Of a DNA stretch of 64,000 nucleotides, positions 1 to 8,571 are shown piece after piece. The notes under the pieces are model-generated. The model was not told the DNA's origin and did not search any database. It saw only the letters and a program-made list of their open reading frames with translations. Source of the DNA: Variovorax sp. N23 (GTDB taxonomy: Bacteria; Pseudomonadota; Gammaproteobacteria; Burkholderiales; Burkholderiaceae_C); the NCBI RefSeq assembly GCF_025486315.1, contig NZ_JAOOPY010000005.1:180101-244100 (forward strand), given 5' to 3'. The position numbers and the translations under genes are program-made. The first letter of the stretch is position 1. The number at the start of each line of letters is the position of its first letter.

Positions 1-1196
1 AGCTGACGCAGGGCTACGCGAACTCGCCGGTGTGCTCGCCCACCCGCTTCGCGATGATCACCGGCCGCTACCAGTACCGCCTGCGCGGCGCGGCCGAGGA
101 ACCGATCCGCAGCGACAGCCGCGGCAGCACCGCGCTGGGCCTGCCGCCGGCGCACCCCACGCTGCCCTCGTTGCTGCGCGACAGCGGCTACCGCACCGCG
201 CTCATCGGCAAATGGCACCTGGGCTATCCGCCGCACTTCGGGCCGCTGCGCTCGGGCTACGACGAGTTCTTCGGGCCGCTATCGGGCGGCGTCGACTACT
301 TCACCCACTGCGACTCGCGCGGCACGCACGACCTGTGGCTCGGCGACGAAGAAGCGCAGGCCGAGGGCTACCTCACCGACCTGCTCTCGCAGCGCGCCGT
401 CGACTACGTCGGCCGCATGGCGCAGCAGCCGGCCGACGATGCCAAGCCCTTCTTCCTGAGCCTGCACTACACCGCGCCGCACTGGCCTTGGGAGACGCGG
501 GACGACGCGGCCAAGGCGCCGGCCGTGAAGGACAACCTGTTCGACCTGGCCGGCGGCAACATCCATGTGTACCGCCGCATGATCCATCACATGGACGAAG
601 GCATCGGCCGGCTGTTGGCGGCGCTCGAGGCGCACGGCATGGCCGAGAACACGCTGGTCGTCTTCACCAGCGACAACGGCGGCGAGCGCTTCTCGGACAA
701 CTGGCCACTGGTGGGCGGCAAGATGGACCTGACCGAAGGTGGCATCCGCGTGCCGTGGATCGCGCACTGGCCCGCCGTGATCGCACCCGGCGGCGAGAGC
801 CGGCAGCTGTGCATGACGATGGACTGGTCGGCCACGATGCTCGACGCGGCCGGCGTGTCGGCCGACGCGGCCTACCCGCTCGACGGCGTGTCGCTGATGC
901 CGGTGCTGCGCGATGCCGGCCACCGCTTCGCGCGGCCGCTGCACTGGCGCATGAACCACCGCGGCCAGCAGGCGATGCGCGAGGGCGACTGGAAGTACCT
1001 GCGCGTGGATGGCAACGACTACCTCTTCGACCTCTCCGCCGACGAGCGCGAGCGCGCCAACCTCGGCAAGAAGGAACCCGAGCGCCTGGCCCGCATGCGG
1101 GCTGACTGGGAGGCCTGGAACGCCGGGATGCCGCCGATCCCGGCGGACGCGACGATCAGCCTGGGCTATTCGGCGAAGGACATGCCGCAGCGTTGA
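1..1196 (+). CDS. Sulfatase (arylsulfatase family), 5' end missing
   Basis: This is the 3' part of a sulfatase of the alkaline-phosphatase superfamily, which hydrolyses sulfate esters. The gene begins before the window; the frame is open from base 3. The first visible codons encode Cys-Ser-Pro-Thr-Arg, the C-x-P-x-R signature whose Cys is oxidised to formylglycine, so only a short N-terminal piece (signal peptide and first metal-binding Asp residues) should be missing. Further on are GKWHLG (near base 207), HYTAPHWPW (near 466) and FTSDNGG (near 664), the last carrying the metal-binding Asp-Asn pair. The substrate cannot be told from sequence. It runs convergently towards the PhoD-like gene. 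A formylglycine-generating enzyme would be needed and is not in the window. Confidence 0.9.
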   Translation, partial: LTQGYANSPVCSPTRFAMITGRYQYRLRGAAEEPIRSDSRGSTALGLPPAHPTLPSLLRDSGYRTALIGKWHLGYPPHFGPLRSGYDEFFGPLSGGVDYFTHCDSRGTHDLWLGDEEAQAEGYLTDLLSQRAVDYVGRMAQQPADDAKPFFLSLHYTAPHWPWETRDDAAKAPAVKDNLFDLAGGNIHVYRRMIHHMDEGIGRLLAALEAHGMAENTLVVFTSDNGGERFSDNWPLVGGKMDLTEGGIRVPWIAHWPAVIAPGGESRQLCMTMDWSATMLDAAGVSADAAYPLDGVSLMPVLRDAGHRFARPLHWRMNHRGQQAMREGDWKYLRVDGNDYLFDLSADERERANLGKKEPERLARMRADWEAWNAGMPPIPADATISLGYSAKDMPQR

Positions 1197-1224
1197 CCGA
1201 CCGCGCCCAGGCTCCGGCCGAGGC

Positions 1225-3105
1225 TCAGCCGATCACCGGCACCGCCGTGCCGCCGGCAGTGGCCGCGACGGTGATCGTGCGGCCCAGCGTGGTGGTGTAC
1301 GTCGGCTCCTTCACGCTGCTCACGTAGACGTACTCGCCCTTCACCTGCGCCGGCGTGACGGTCATCACCAGGTAGCCGCGGCGCGTGGTGTCGCAGTAGC
1401 TCACGTCGTCGACCAGGCCCAGGCCGGCACCGATGGCCGCGTTGCCCAGTTGCGGCACGAGCGCGCTGCCGTCGATGGAACTGGCCAGCGTGCCGAGGCC
1501 GGCGCTCTCGAAGCCGGTCGAGCTGACCGAGGTGCCGGCGAACTCCACGCCGACCTTGTCGCCCGCCAGCGTGGTGAGCTGGGTGAACCAGGCGTTGTGC
1601 GAATCGCCAGAGAGCGTCACCAGGCGCTTGCCCTGGGTCTTGACGGTCTGCAGGATGGCCTCGCGCTGGGCGGGGTAACCGTCCCACGAATCCAGGCTGT
1701 AGGGCAGGCGCGGGTTGGTCGCGGGGTCGAGCAGCGCGGTCTGCGTGGGCGTGAGCGCGCCCGGCCCGGCGGCGGCGCGGGTGGCCTTGGCGGTGAGGTA
1801 GGCGTTGATGGCCGCCGGCGCGGTGGCGGGGCTGGCCAGCACGGTCGAGAGCACCGAGCCCGGCAGCCACATGCGGGCCATGATGGTCTGGTTGCCCAGC
1901 AGCTGCCGGGTCGCGCTCGACGCCTGCATGCCGCCGGTGAGCCAGTTCTGCTGCTCGGCGCTCATCATCTGGCGCGAGGCGTCGGGGCGGATGCCGCTGG
2001 CGTTGGGCGTGATGCCGGCCAGGTAGCGCGCGATGCCGCCGTCGGCGTCGCCGTAGTTGTCGTACTGCCGGTCGCGCCCTTCGAGGCGGGTGTCGAGCAT
2101 GTGCAGCGTGAAGAGGCTGCCGAAGTCGAAGCGGCGGTAGATCTTCAGCAGGTTGGCCGCATCGGGCGTGCGGATCGGCATCCACTCGTGATAGACCTTC
2201 GCCGCGATGTTCTTGCGCGTCACCCAGTCGCCCTGCGTGGCCGGGTCGTGGTTCTCGGCGCCGTTCACGTAGCCGTTGTTGGCGATCTCGTGGTCGTCCC
2301 ACACGGTGATCCACGGCATGCGGGCGTGCGCGACCTGCAGGTTCAGGTCCGACTTGTACAGCGCATGGCGCGTGCGGTAGTCGTTCATGGTCACGATGTC
2401 GTTGGCGGGGCTCGCGACGCGGTTGCCCGGAATACTGCCGTTGCCGTACTTCTTGGGGTCGGAGCCGTACTCATAGATGTAGTCGCCCAGGTGCAGCGCG
2501 TACAGGGCGTCGGACTTGGCGGCGTCGTCGTAGGCATGGAAGTAGCCTTCCGAGTACAGGGCGCACGAGAACACGACGAACTTCACCGATGCGACATCGG
2601 CCGCAGGCAGCGTGCGCGTGGTGCCGACCGTCGACGTGGCGCCGGTGGCATCGCGGAAGCGGTAGAAGTAGCTGGCGCCGGCCGTGAGCCCGGTCACGTC
2701 GACCTTGGCGGTGAAGGATGCGGCCTCGGTCGCGGTGACCGCGCCGCTGCGCACGATGCGGGTGAAGGCGGCGTCGTTCGCCACGTCCCAGGTCAGGGCC
2801 ACGTCGCCCGTGCTGTCGGGCACCTTGGCGTGCGTCCAGAGGATCACGCGGTCGGTCAGCGGGTCACCGCTGGCCACGCCGAAGGCGAAGGCCGCGGGCG
2901 TGGCGGCCGGCGGTGCTGGTGCGGGCGCCGGGGCCGCGTCGTTCCCACCGCCGCCGCAGGCCGCGAGCGAGCCGACCGCCGCCAGCGCGACCGCGCTGGA
3001 CGAGGACTTGACCAGGAAGTCGAGGAAGTCGCGCCGCCGACGGTTGGCGACCTCGCGGGGATCGGTATCGGGCTGCGGTGCGGGCGGGATGTGGCGGGTT
3101 GTCAT
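1225..3105 (-). CDS. phoD: Tat-exported alkaline phosphatase D family protein
   Basis: 626 residues. PhoD-type enzymes are Fe/Ca-dependent periplasmic phosphomonoesterases or phosphodiesterases. The N-terminus carries RRRRDFLDFL (about residues 22-31) followed by an Ala-rich hydrophobic stretch ending in a Cys-Gly4 segment, a twin-arginine signal. PhoD motifs are in order: LGDYIYEYG near residue 205, WDDHEIANNGY near 268, LSGDSHNAW near 496 and EFAGTSVSS near 515. I chose the ATG at 3105 because a GGAG lies about 9 bases before it and the Tat motif follows; longer open frames upstream run into the neighbouring gene. It is divergent from the 5'-nucleotidase gene, and a PhoB-box-like repeat lies between them, which suggests induction under phosphate limitation. 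Confidence 0.92.
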   Translation of the reverse strand: MTTRHIPPAPQPDTDPREVANRRRRDFLDFLVKSSSSAVALAAVGSLAACGGGGNDAAPAPAPAPPAATPAAFAFGVASGDPLTDRVILWTHAKVPDSTGDVALTWDVANDAAFTRIVRSGAVTATEAASFTAKVDVTGLTAGASYFYRFRDATGATSTVGTTRTLPAADVASVKFVVFSCALYSEGYFHAYDDAAKSDALYALHLGDYIYEYGSDPKKYGNGSIPGNRVASPANDIVTMNDYRTRHALYKSDLNLQVAHARMPWITVWDDHEIANNGYVNGAENHDPATQGDWVTRKNIAAKVYHEWMPIRTPDAANLLKIYRRFDFGSLFTLHMLDTRLEGRDRQYDNYGDADGGIARYLAGITPNASGIRPDASRQMMSAEQQNWLTGGMQASSATRQLLGNQTIMARMWLPGSVLSTVLASPATAPAAINAYLTAKATRAAAGPGALTPTQTALLDPATNPRLPYSLDSWDGYPAQREAILQTVKTQGKRLVTLSGDSHNAWFTQLTTLAGDKVGVEFAGTSVSSTGFESAGLGTLASSIDGSALVPQLGNAAIGAGLGLVDDVSYCDTTRRGYLVMTVTPAQVKGEYVYVSSVKEPTYTTTLGRTITVAATAGGTAVPVIG

Positions 3106-3164
3106 TTTGAATGCTCCGGGTGGGGCCCCGATTGAAGTCAACGCGCATGACGCGCCCGTGAATC

Positions 3165-3182
3165 GCGTCACCGTTGCGTCAT
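3165..3182. promoter_or_regulatory. Candidate Pho box between two divergent phosphatase genes
   Basis: GCGTCAC-CGTT-GCGTCAT: two 7-base half-repeats with an 11-base period, the geometry of PhoB binding sites (family consensus CTGTCAT, N4, CTGTCAT). Only the GTCA core matches well, so this is a candidate. It lies in the 123-base gap between the PhoD-like and 5'-nucleotidase genes. Confidence 0.4.
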
Positions 3183-3228
3183 CCCCGCTGCCTAGCATCC
3201 GCCGCATCCAACACCTGAGGAGGCTGCG

Positions 3229-5031
3229 ATGGACATGCACCGAAATCGACTGCTGCTGGCCAGCATCCTTCTCACCCTGTCGGTGGCCGCCTGCGGCGGG
3301 GGCGACGACGATGTGGCTGCGGCACCGCCGCCGACAACGCCTGCACCTACCGTGCCGGCCACGGTGGCCATCAAGCTCATCGCCTTCAACGACCTGCACG
3401 GCAACCTCGAGCCGCCGAAGACGTCGATCACCGCGCCCTCCGCTGCCGGCGGCACGGTGGCGGTGCCGGCCGGCGGCGCGGCCTACCTGGCGTCGGCCAT
3501 CGCCGTGCTGCGAGCGAAGAACCCGCACCACGCGGTGGTGTCGGCGGGCGACATGATCGGCGCATCGCCGCTGGTGTCGGCGCTCTTCCTCGACGAGCCG
3601 ACTATCGAGGCGGTCAACGTGATGAAGATCGACTTCAACGCCGTCGGCAACCACGAGTTCGACAAGGGCCAGACCGAGCTGCTGCGCATGAAGAACGGCG
3701 GCTGCGCCAAGAACACGGCGCTGGAACCCTGCCAGGTCAACAAGGCCTTCCCCGGCGCCAACTTCGGCTTCCTCGCGGCCAACACGGTGAAGGCCGACGG
3801 CTCCACGCTGTTCCCGGCCACGGGCATGAAGACCTTCACGCAGGACGGCGCGACGGTGAAGGTCGGCTTCATCGGCATGACGCTCAAGGGCACGCCGAGC
3901 ATCGTCACGCCGTCGGGTGTGGCGGGCCTGACCTTCAAGGACGAGGCCGACACGGCCAATGCCCTCATCCCCAGCCTGCGCGCGCAGGGCGCCGACGTGA
4001 TCGTGGTGGTGGTGCACGAAGGCGCCACGACGACCGTGGGCTACAACGACAAGAGCTGCACCGGGCTGAGCGGCGACCTGCTGCCCATCCTGAACCGGCT
4101 CGATGCCGGCGTCGACGTGGTCGTCTCCGGCCACACGCACCGCGCCTACGTGTGCGACTACGCCAAGACCAACGCCGCCAAGCCCTTCCTGCTGACGAGC
4201 GCCGGCCAGTACGGCACGCTGGTAACCGACATCGATCTGACCGTCGACACCGCCACGCGCAAGGTCACGGCCAAGACAGCCGACAACGTGATCGTGCAGG
4301 GCGAGGCGTACACCAGTGGCTCGACCACGGTGGCGCTGACCGACCAGTACCCCAAGTTCGAGAAGAACACCGAGATCGCCACGCTCGTCACGCAGTACCA
4401 GACGGTCGCGGCACCGCTGGTGCAGCGCGTGGTGGGCAAGCTGACCGGGCCGGCCACGCGCACCGCCACACCCTCGCGCGAGAGCGTGATGGGCAACCTG
4501 ATCGCCGATGCGCAGCTGGCCGCGACCGCGCCCGCCGGCAAGGGCGCCGCGCAGATCGCCTTCATGAACCCGGGCGGCGTGCGCGCCGACCTGGTGCCCG
4601 CGGCCGACGGCAGCGTGACCTACGGCCAGCTCTTCAGCGTGCAGCCCTTCGGCAACAGCCTGGTGGTGAAGACCATGACCGGCGCGCAGATCCGCGCGCT
4701 GCTCGAACAGCAGTTCAACAGCGGCAGCAACACCGTGGCCGCGCCGCGCGTGCTGCTGCCCTCGGCCGGCTTCACCTACACCTACGACCTGGCCGCAGCC
4801 GCCGGCTCGCGCATCACCGCCATGGCGCTGGGCGGCGTGCCGATGGTCGACGCCACCGCCTACCGCGTGACGATGAACAGCTTCCTGGCGACCGGGGGCG
4901 ACAACTTCACCGTGTTCAACCAGGGCACGAACACGCTGGGCGGCGACCAGGACATCGACGCCCTGGAGGCCTACATCAAGGCCAACGACCCGCTCGCGCC
5001 GCCGGCGACGAACCGGATCACGGCGCTGTAG
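3229..5031 (+). CDS. Bifunctional metallophosphatase / 5'-nucleotidase lipoprotein
   Basis: 600 residues, about the usual size for UshA/NutA-type 5'-nucleotidases. These enzymes remove phosphate from extracellular nucleotides or nucleotide sugars. The N-terminus has a signal sequence ending in a lipobox-like VAAC followed by Gly/Asp, so it is probably a lipoprotein. The metallophosphatase domain shows FNDLHGN (about residue 53), SAGDMIG (105), GNHEFD (140) and SGHTHRAY (300). The 5'-nucleotidase C-terminal domain shows GNLIADA (420), NPGGVRADL (447), SVQPFGNSLVV (465) and GGDNF near the end. The start is supported by AGGAGG seven bases upstream. Probably a partner of the divergent PhoD-like enzyme in scavenging phosphate. 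Confidence 0.93.
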   Translation: MDMHRNRLLLASILLTLSVAACGGGDDDVAAAPPPTTPAPTVPATVAIKLIAFNDLHGNLEPPKTSITAPSAAGGTVAVPAGGAAYLASAIAVLRAKNPHHAVVSAGDMIGASPLVSALFLDEPTIEAVNVMKIDFNAVGNHEFDKGQTELLRMKNGGCAKNTALEPCQVNKAFPGANFGFLAANTVKADGSTLFPATGMKTFTQDGATVKVGFIGMTLKGTPSIVTPSGVAGLTFKDEADTANALIPSLRAQGADVIVVVVHEGATTTVGYNDKSCTGLSGDLLPILNRLDAGVDVVVSGHTHRAYVCDYAKTNAAKPFLLTSAGQYGTLVTDIDLTVDTATRKVTAKTADNVIVQGEAYTSGSTTVALTDQYPKFEKNTEIATLVTQYQTVAAPLVQRVVGKLTGPATRTATPSRESVMGNLIADAQLAATAPAGKGAAQIAFMNPGGVRADLVPAADGSVTYGQLFSVQPFGNSLVVKTMTGAQIRALLEQQFNSGSNTVAAPRVLLPSAGFTYTYDLAAAAGSRITAMALGGVPMVDATAYRVTMNSFLATGGDNFTVFNQGTNTLGGDQDIDALEAYIKANDPLAPPATNRITAL

Positions 5032-5049
5032 CCCACTGGCGCGACGGGT

Positions 5050-5289
5050 TCAGAAGTCCTCGTCCGGCGGCGCGTCTTCCATCGGCCCGATCAGCGGGTC
5101 CTCGCACAGCGCCAGGAGCGCGTCGCACCCCGCCTTGAGCGCATCGGCGTAGGTGTCATACAGCACCGCGCCTTCGACCAGCACTTCGAACTCGGCGAAA
5201 TGGTCCGGCGATTCGAGGATGCGCCAGGCGTAGTCGCCGCTGTCGTGCTGATCGACGGTGAGGGCGAGCGAGAGGAGTCGGCGTGCCAT
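5050..5289 (-). CDS. Small acidic hypothetical protein
   Basis: 79 residues, not recognised as a named family. The sequence is a plausible folded cytosolic protein (aromatic and hydrophobic residues spread evenly, mixed alpha/beta pattern) with a strongly acidic C-terminus, DAPPDEDF. An ATG at 5289 is preferred over a GTG two codons upstream. It ends 18 bases from the convergent 5'-nucleotidase stop and lies 63 bases downstream of the DUF6279 gene on the same strand. No signal peptide is visible. Confidence 0.6.
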   Translation of the reverse strand: MARRLLSLALTVDQHDSGDYAWRILESPDHFAEFEVLVEGAVLYDTYADALKAGCDALLALCEDPLIGPMEDAPPDEDF

Positions 5290-5352
5290 GGCCACATTGT
5301 GGGCAGCGCATGTGACGCACCTGCGCAGCTGTTGGCCGCCGGCAACGGCCGC

Positions 5353-6237
5353 TCAATGCACCGCGATCAGATCCCGGATGTCCTGCGCATAGGCCTGCAA
5401 CCGCCGCGCCGCCTGCTCGCGCTGTGCCGGGCGTGTGGCGTTGTGCAACCGGGCGATGTTGCCGCAACTCTCCTGCAGGAGTGCCTGCTGGTGCTCGCGC
5501 CAGGGGCCGGGCGGCGGCTGGGCGATGCGCCTCGCGTAGGCCACCAGCGCGGCCTGCACCTCGGACGGTCGGGCACCGCTGTTGGCGAACCTGCGCAGGA
5601 TGTCGAGCGATTCACGCTGGCGCTGGCGCCGCTCGGCGTCCACACGCCGCGGATCGAAGATCGAGCGATCGGCCATCTGGCGCAGCAGCTTGCGCTGGCC
5701 CTCGTCCAGGGTGCCGTAGAAGTCCTCGCTGCGCTCGAGGAAGGTGTCGTAGCGCTTGCGGTGCTGGTCGTCGACGCTGCGCTCCAGCCAGTCGCTCGCG
5801 TAGTCGGCGTTGTTCTTCGCGTACTTGCCTTCGATGTGCTGCAGCTGCGCATCGCCCAGGCCGAGCGCCAGCTCGGCACCGGGGCCCGCTGCATCGACGG
5901 CCGTCGCGAGCAGGCTGTCGCGCAGTTCATCGCTCGCGGCGCAGACCTGGGCCGGCGTGACATCGGCCACCGCGAGCCGCTCGGCCTTCTCGACCAGCGC
6001 CAGCAGCCTGGGCAGCTCCTTGCGGCGGTGGCGTTCGAGCAGCTGGGCGAGTTGCTCCTTGACCCGCAGCGACTGCGCGCCGTTGAAATCGACGTAGCTG
6101 TCGAGCCACCAGTAGCCGACTTCGGGAAGGTTGTTGTAGGCGAGCTTGACGACGCTGCAACCGATCAGCGACGCGCCCAGCGCGAGGGCGCAACCGAACT
6201 TGGCCAGCATGGCACCGCAGGTGAAGGGCAGTCGCAT
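5353..6237 (-). CDS. DUF6279 family lipoprotein
   Basis: 294 residues. The N-terminus has a signal sequence with lipobox LIGC (Cys about residue 27), followed by KLAYNNLPEVGYWWLDSYVDF, a segment typical of DUF6279 lipoproteins found in many beta- and gammaproteobacteria. The rest is a charged, helical domain rich in Arg, Glu and Leu. The function of the family is not known to me; the sequence predicts an envelope-anchored helical protein. It appears to be a single gene; the aspartate dehydrogenase gene ends 93 bases upstream on the same strand. Confidence 0.82.
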   Translation of the reverse strand: MRLPFTCGAMLAKFGCALALGASLIGCSVVKLAYNNLPEVGYWWLDSYVDFNGAQSLRVKEQLAQLLERHRRKELPRLLALVEKAERLAVADVTPAQVCAASDELRDSLLATAVDAAGPGAELALGLGDAQLQHIEGKYAKNNADYASDWLERSVDDQHRKRYDTFLERSEDFYGTLDEGQRKLLRQMADRSIFDPRRVDAERRQRQRESLDILRRFANSGARPSEVQAALVAYARRIAQPPPGPWREHQQALLQESCGNIARLHNATRPAQREQAARRLQAYAQDIRDLIAVH

Positions 6238-6330
6238 CGGGGTTCCGTAGAAGTCGGTGGTGGTGCGGCCGAGTATCCGTGCGGGCGGGCTCCTTCGGCC
6301 TGTAGGCGGCGCGCGCTTTCGGCTGCGGGC

Positions 6331-7158
6331 CTAGATGAACGCGATCGCGCCGCCGCGGTTGTCCAGGGCGGCCAGCACGCTCATGCCGGTGATCTGCGAG
6401 GTCTTGGGGTTGGACGCCGCGCTGGCGCCGGCGACCTTCACGGTCAGCGTCGACGACGGCCCCGTGGCCTCGATGAGGCCTATGTTGCCGGTGGCTGCCG
6501 GGTCGGCGACGAGGTCGACCCTCGTTTTCTGCAGGCCCAGGCCGGCCAGCGCGACGACGGCGGCCAGGTTGGCATTCTTCGGGTAGAGCCGCGCGGCATC
6601 GGCGGCCGTGCCGGAGAAGATCACGGTGCGCTCCGTCAGCGCGTCGAGGTCGAAGGGGCCGTCGGCGGGCGTGTCCTTCCACGACGCGGGCGGCTTGGTC
6701 GACGTGTATGTCACCGAAGACAGCCCCGCGCGCCGCAACGCCAGCAGGCCGTCGAGCCCGGCGATCGCGCCGATGGGCAGCAGCATTCGGCTGGCGCCCT
6801 GCGCTGCCGCGTGGTCGAGGCGCGCGCGAAAGCCGTCGTCGGCCAGGCTGCCGACGGAAATCATCGCCAGGTCGACGCCGGCCAAAAGGATGCGTTCGCC
6901 GTGCGAGATCACCGCGCCGTGCCCCGCCACCTCGACCGCGAGCTGCAAATCGGCCGCGAGGAAGTCCGCGATGTCGGTACACACGGCCACGCCCGGCGGC
7001 ACCGCGCGCAGCGCCTCGCCCTGCTGATGCTCGCGCACGAGCAGCGCGGCGAGCGTGTGGCCGCGCACGGGTGTTGCCGACCAGGCGTCGACCACCGAGC
7101 GGCCGATGGCGCCGAAGCCGATGAGGCCGACGCGGAGGGAGGTGTGGGAACGTGTCAT
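6331..7158 (-). CDS. nadX: L-aspartate dehydrogenase
   Basis: 275 residues, close to the usual ~265 of the family. Aspartate dehydrogenase oxidatively deaminates L-aspartate with NAD(P), giving iminoaspartate for NAD synthesis or oxaloacetate. The N-terminal Rossmann motif is VGLIGFGAIGRSV (about residues 10-22). The central segment GHGAVISHGERIL and the C-terminal NPKTSQITGMSVLAAL, before a short helix, fit the DUF108 domain of this family. The ATG at 7158 immediately precedes the Rossmann strand; the open frame continues far upstream but only through the antisigma gene. It has no partner NAD-synthesis genes here. Confidence 0.87.
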   Translation of the reverse strand: MTRSHTSLRVGLIGFGAIGRSVVDAWSATPVRGHTLAALLVREHQQGEALRAVPPGVAVCTDIADFLAADLQLAVEVAGHGAVISHGERILLAGVDLAMISVGSLADDGFRARLDHAAAQGASRMLLPIGAIAGLDGLLALRRAGLSSVTYTSTKPPASWKDTPADGPFDLDALTERTVIFSGTAADAARLYPKNANLAAVVALAGLGLQKTRVDLVADPAATGNIGLIEATGPSSTLTVKVAGASAASNPKTSQITGMSVLAALDNRGGAIAFI

Positions 7159-7178
7159 GTGGCGAAGAGGGAATGGGG

Positions 7179-7922
7179 CTACATCACCTTGACGGCGCGC
7201 CCGATGAACTGGATCGGCCCGGTCGGCCGGTCGAGCGGCGAGCCGTTGGCCGGCTCCAGCGTCAGCTCGAAGAGCTGGTTGGGCTCCAAGGGTGGCAGCT
7301 TCTCGATGGGCACGCGCAGCGCGCGACCCGGCTGCACCAGGCCCAGCGACACCGGGCCGCGCCAGCTGTCGGCCTTGGTCCAGAACTGCAGCGACTTGTC
7401 GGCCGGCACCGCGACGGTGCCCAGCGGGATCAGGCTCAACTGCGCCTGCTGGCCGCCGCTGGTCTGCACCACCCAGCCGGGCGCCTTGTCCTGCGGGGCG
7501 ACCAGCACGACCAGGTACTGCGGCGGGGCGGGCGCCTGGATGCGCACCACCAGCACGGCGGCGAGGATGGCCGCAGCCGCGAAGCCGGTGCCGGCCAGGC
7601 CGCGCCAGAGCGTCAGGTTGTTCCACCAGGTCTGCACGCCCGAGGCGGCGCGCCGCACGCCGTCGGCCGCGGCCTGCGGCGCCATGCTGCGCTCGATGCG
7701 CGCCCAGAGCGCGGCCGAGGGCTCGACCGGTTCGGCCAGGGCAGTCAGCGGATGCAGACGCTGCTCCCACTCGTTCACCGCATCGCGCAGCGCCGGCTCG
7801 TGCGCGATGCGGGCCTCGACCTCGCGCCGCTTCGCCGCCGACAGGGTGCCGAGCACGTACTCGCCCGCCAGCGACTGCAGGGCGTCGTCGTTCGGCGCTG
7901 AGCCGGGTGTGTTCGGGTTCAT
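7179..7922 (-). CDS. Anti-sigma factor, RskA/anti-sigma-K type
   Basis: 247 residues. An N-terminal cytoplasmic domain (about 1-85, with SLAGEYVLGTLSAAKRREVEARI) matches the zinc-less anti-sigma domain that sequesters an ECF sigma factor. One transmembrane segment follows (about residues 107-127, AGTGFAAAAILAAVLVVRI), then a periplasmic RskA-C domain containing APQDKAPGWVVQ and LELTLEPANGSPLDRPTGPI. The ATG overlaps the sigma gene stop (ATGA), so the two are translationally coupled. It should hold the sigma factor at the membrane until an envelope signal releases it; the signal is unknown. Confidence 0.9.
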   Translation of the reverse strand: MNPNTPGSAPNDDALQSLAGEYVLGTLSAAKRREVEARIAHEPALRDAVNEWEQRLHPLTALAEPVEPSAALWARIERSMAPQAAADGVRRAASGVQTWWNNLTLWRGLAGTGFAAAAILAAVLVVRIQAPAPPQYLVVLVAPQDKAPGWVVQTSGGQQAQLSLIPLGTVAVPADKSLQFWTKADSWRGPVSLGLVQPGRALRVPIEKLPPLEPNQLFELTLEPANGSPLDRPTGPIQFIGRAVKVM

Positions 7923-8530
7923 GTCATGCACTCGCGCAATGTCCGCATGCCGCGCTGGATCCAGGCCTTGACCGTGCCCAGGGGTGTCTTCGTGCGCTCG
8001 GCGATCTCGCCGTGCGAACAGCCATCGACGTAGGCGAGCACGATGCACTCGCGGCGGCCCGGCTCGAGCTGCGCGAGGCAGCCATCGAGCCGCCCGAGGT
8101 CGGCGCGGGTTTCGGCGGCATCGCGTGTGCTCGCCTGGTGTTGCAGGGCCATCTCGTCTTCGAGCGCCGCGCCCGTCTCTTCGTCGACCGGCGCGTCACG
8201 CGCGTGGTTGCGCACCCAGTTCAGCGCCGTGTTGCGCACCACGCTGTAGATCCAGCCGCGGCCCGCACCGCGTGCGGCGTCGAAGGTGCCGGCGCGCTGC
8301 CAGATGGCGACGAAGGCGTCGTGCAGCACGTCTTCGGCGTGCGGGCGCTGGCGCACGATGCGCAGCGCCACACCGAGCAGGTAGCGGCTCTCGCGGCGGT
8401 AGATCTGCGCCAGCGCCTGCGGCTGCCCCTGGGCACAGGCGGCGAGCGCAGCGTCGTAGTCGAAATCGTCTGGAGCTGGCAACAGGATGCCCGGGTGGAA
8501 CGGTGGAAGCCCGGATGGTAGTCGAGCCAC
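7919..8530 (-). CDS. ECF RNA polymerase sigma factor (SigK-like)
   Basis: About 203 residues. Region 2 is seen in IYRRESRYLLGVALRIVRQ and AEDVLHDAFVAIWQRA; region 4 in LEPGRRECIVLAYVDGCSHGEIA and KTPLGTVKAWIQRGMRTL, the DNA-binding helix-turn-helix. No ATG exists at the right place; GTG at 8530 (or 8533) or TTG at 8482 are possible, so the first ~15 residues are uncertain. The gene is sandwiched between the DUF3455 lipoprotein (upstream, ~40 bases) and its anti-sigma factor (downstream, overlapping). The unit probably autoregulates from the promoter ahead of the lipoprotein gene. Confidence 0.9.
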   Translation of the reverse strand: MARLPSGLPPFHPGILLPAPDDFDYDAALAACAQGQPQALAQIYRRESRYLLGVALRIVRQRPHAEDVLHDAFVAIWQRAGTFDAARGAGRGWIYSVVRNTALNWVRNHARDAPVDEETGAALEDEMALQHQASTRDAAETRADLGRLDGCLAQLEPGRRECIVLAYVDGCSHGEIAERTKTPLGTVKAWIQRGMRTLRECMT

Positions 8531-8571
8531 CACCGCTTCTCGCCAAGGCCCCTGCCCCGCACGGGCACGCT

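Noticed and set aside
1009-3135. A 708-codon plus-strand frame opposite the PhoD-like gene
   Set aside because: The minus strand carries clear PhoD motifs and a Tat signal; the plus frame is low-complexity Arg/Gly/Val.
5200-7971. A 923-codon stop-free frame on the plus strand, opposite the DUF6279, nadX and anti-sigma genes
   Set aside because: It is antisense to three well-supported genes and has the Arg/Ala/His-rich composition of a shadow frame in high-GC DNA.
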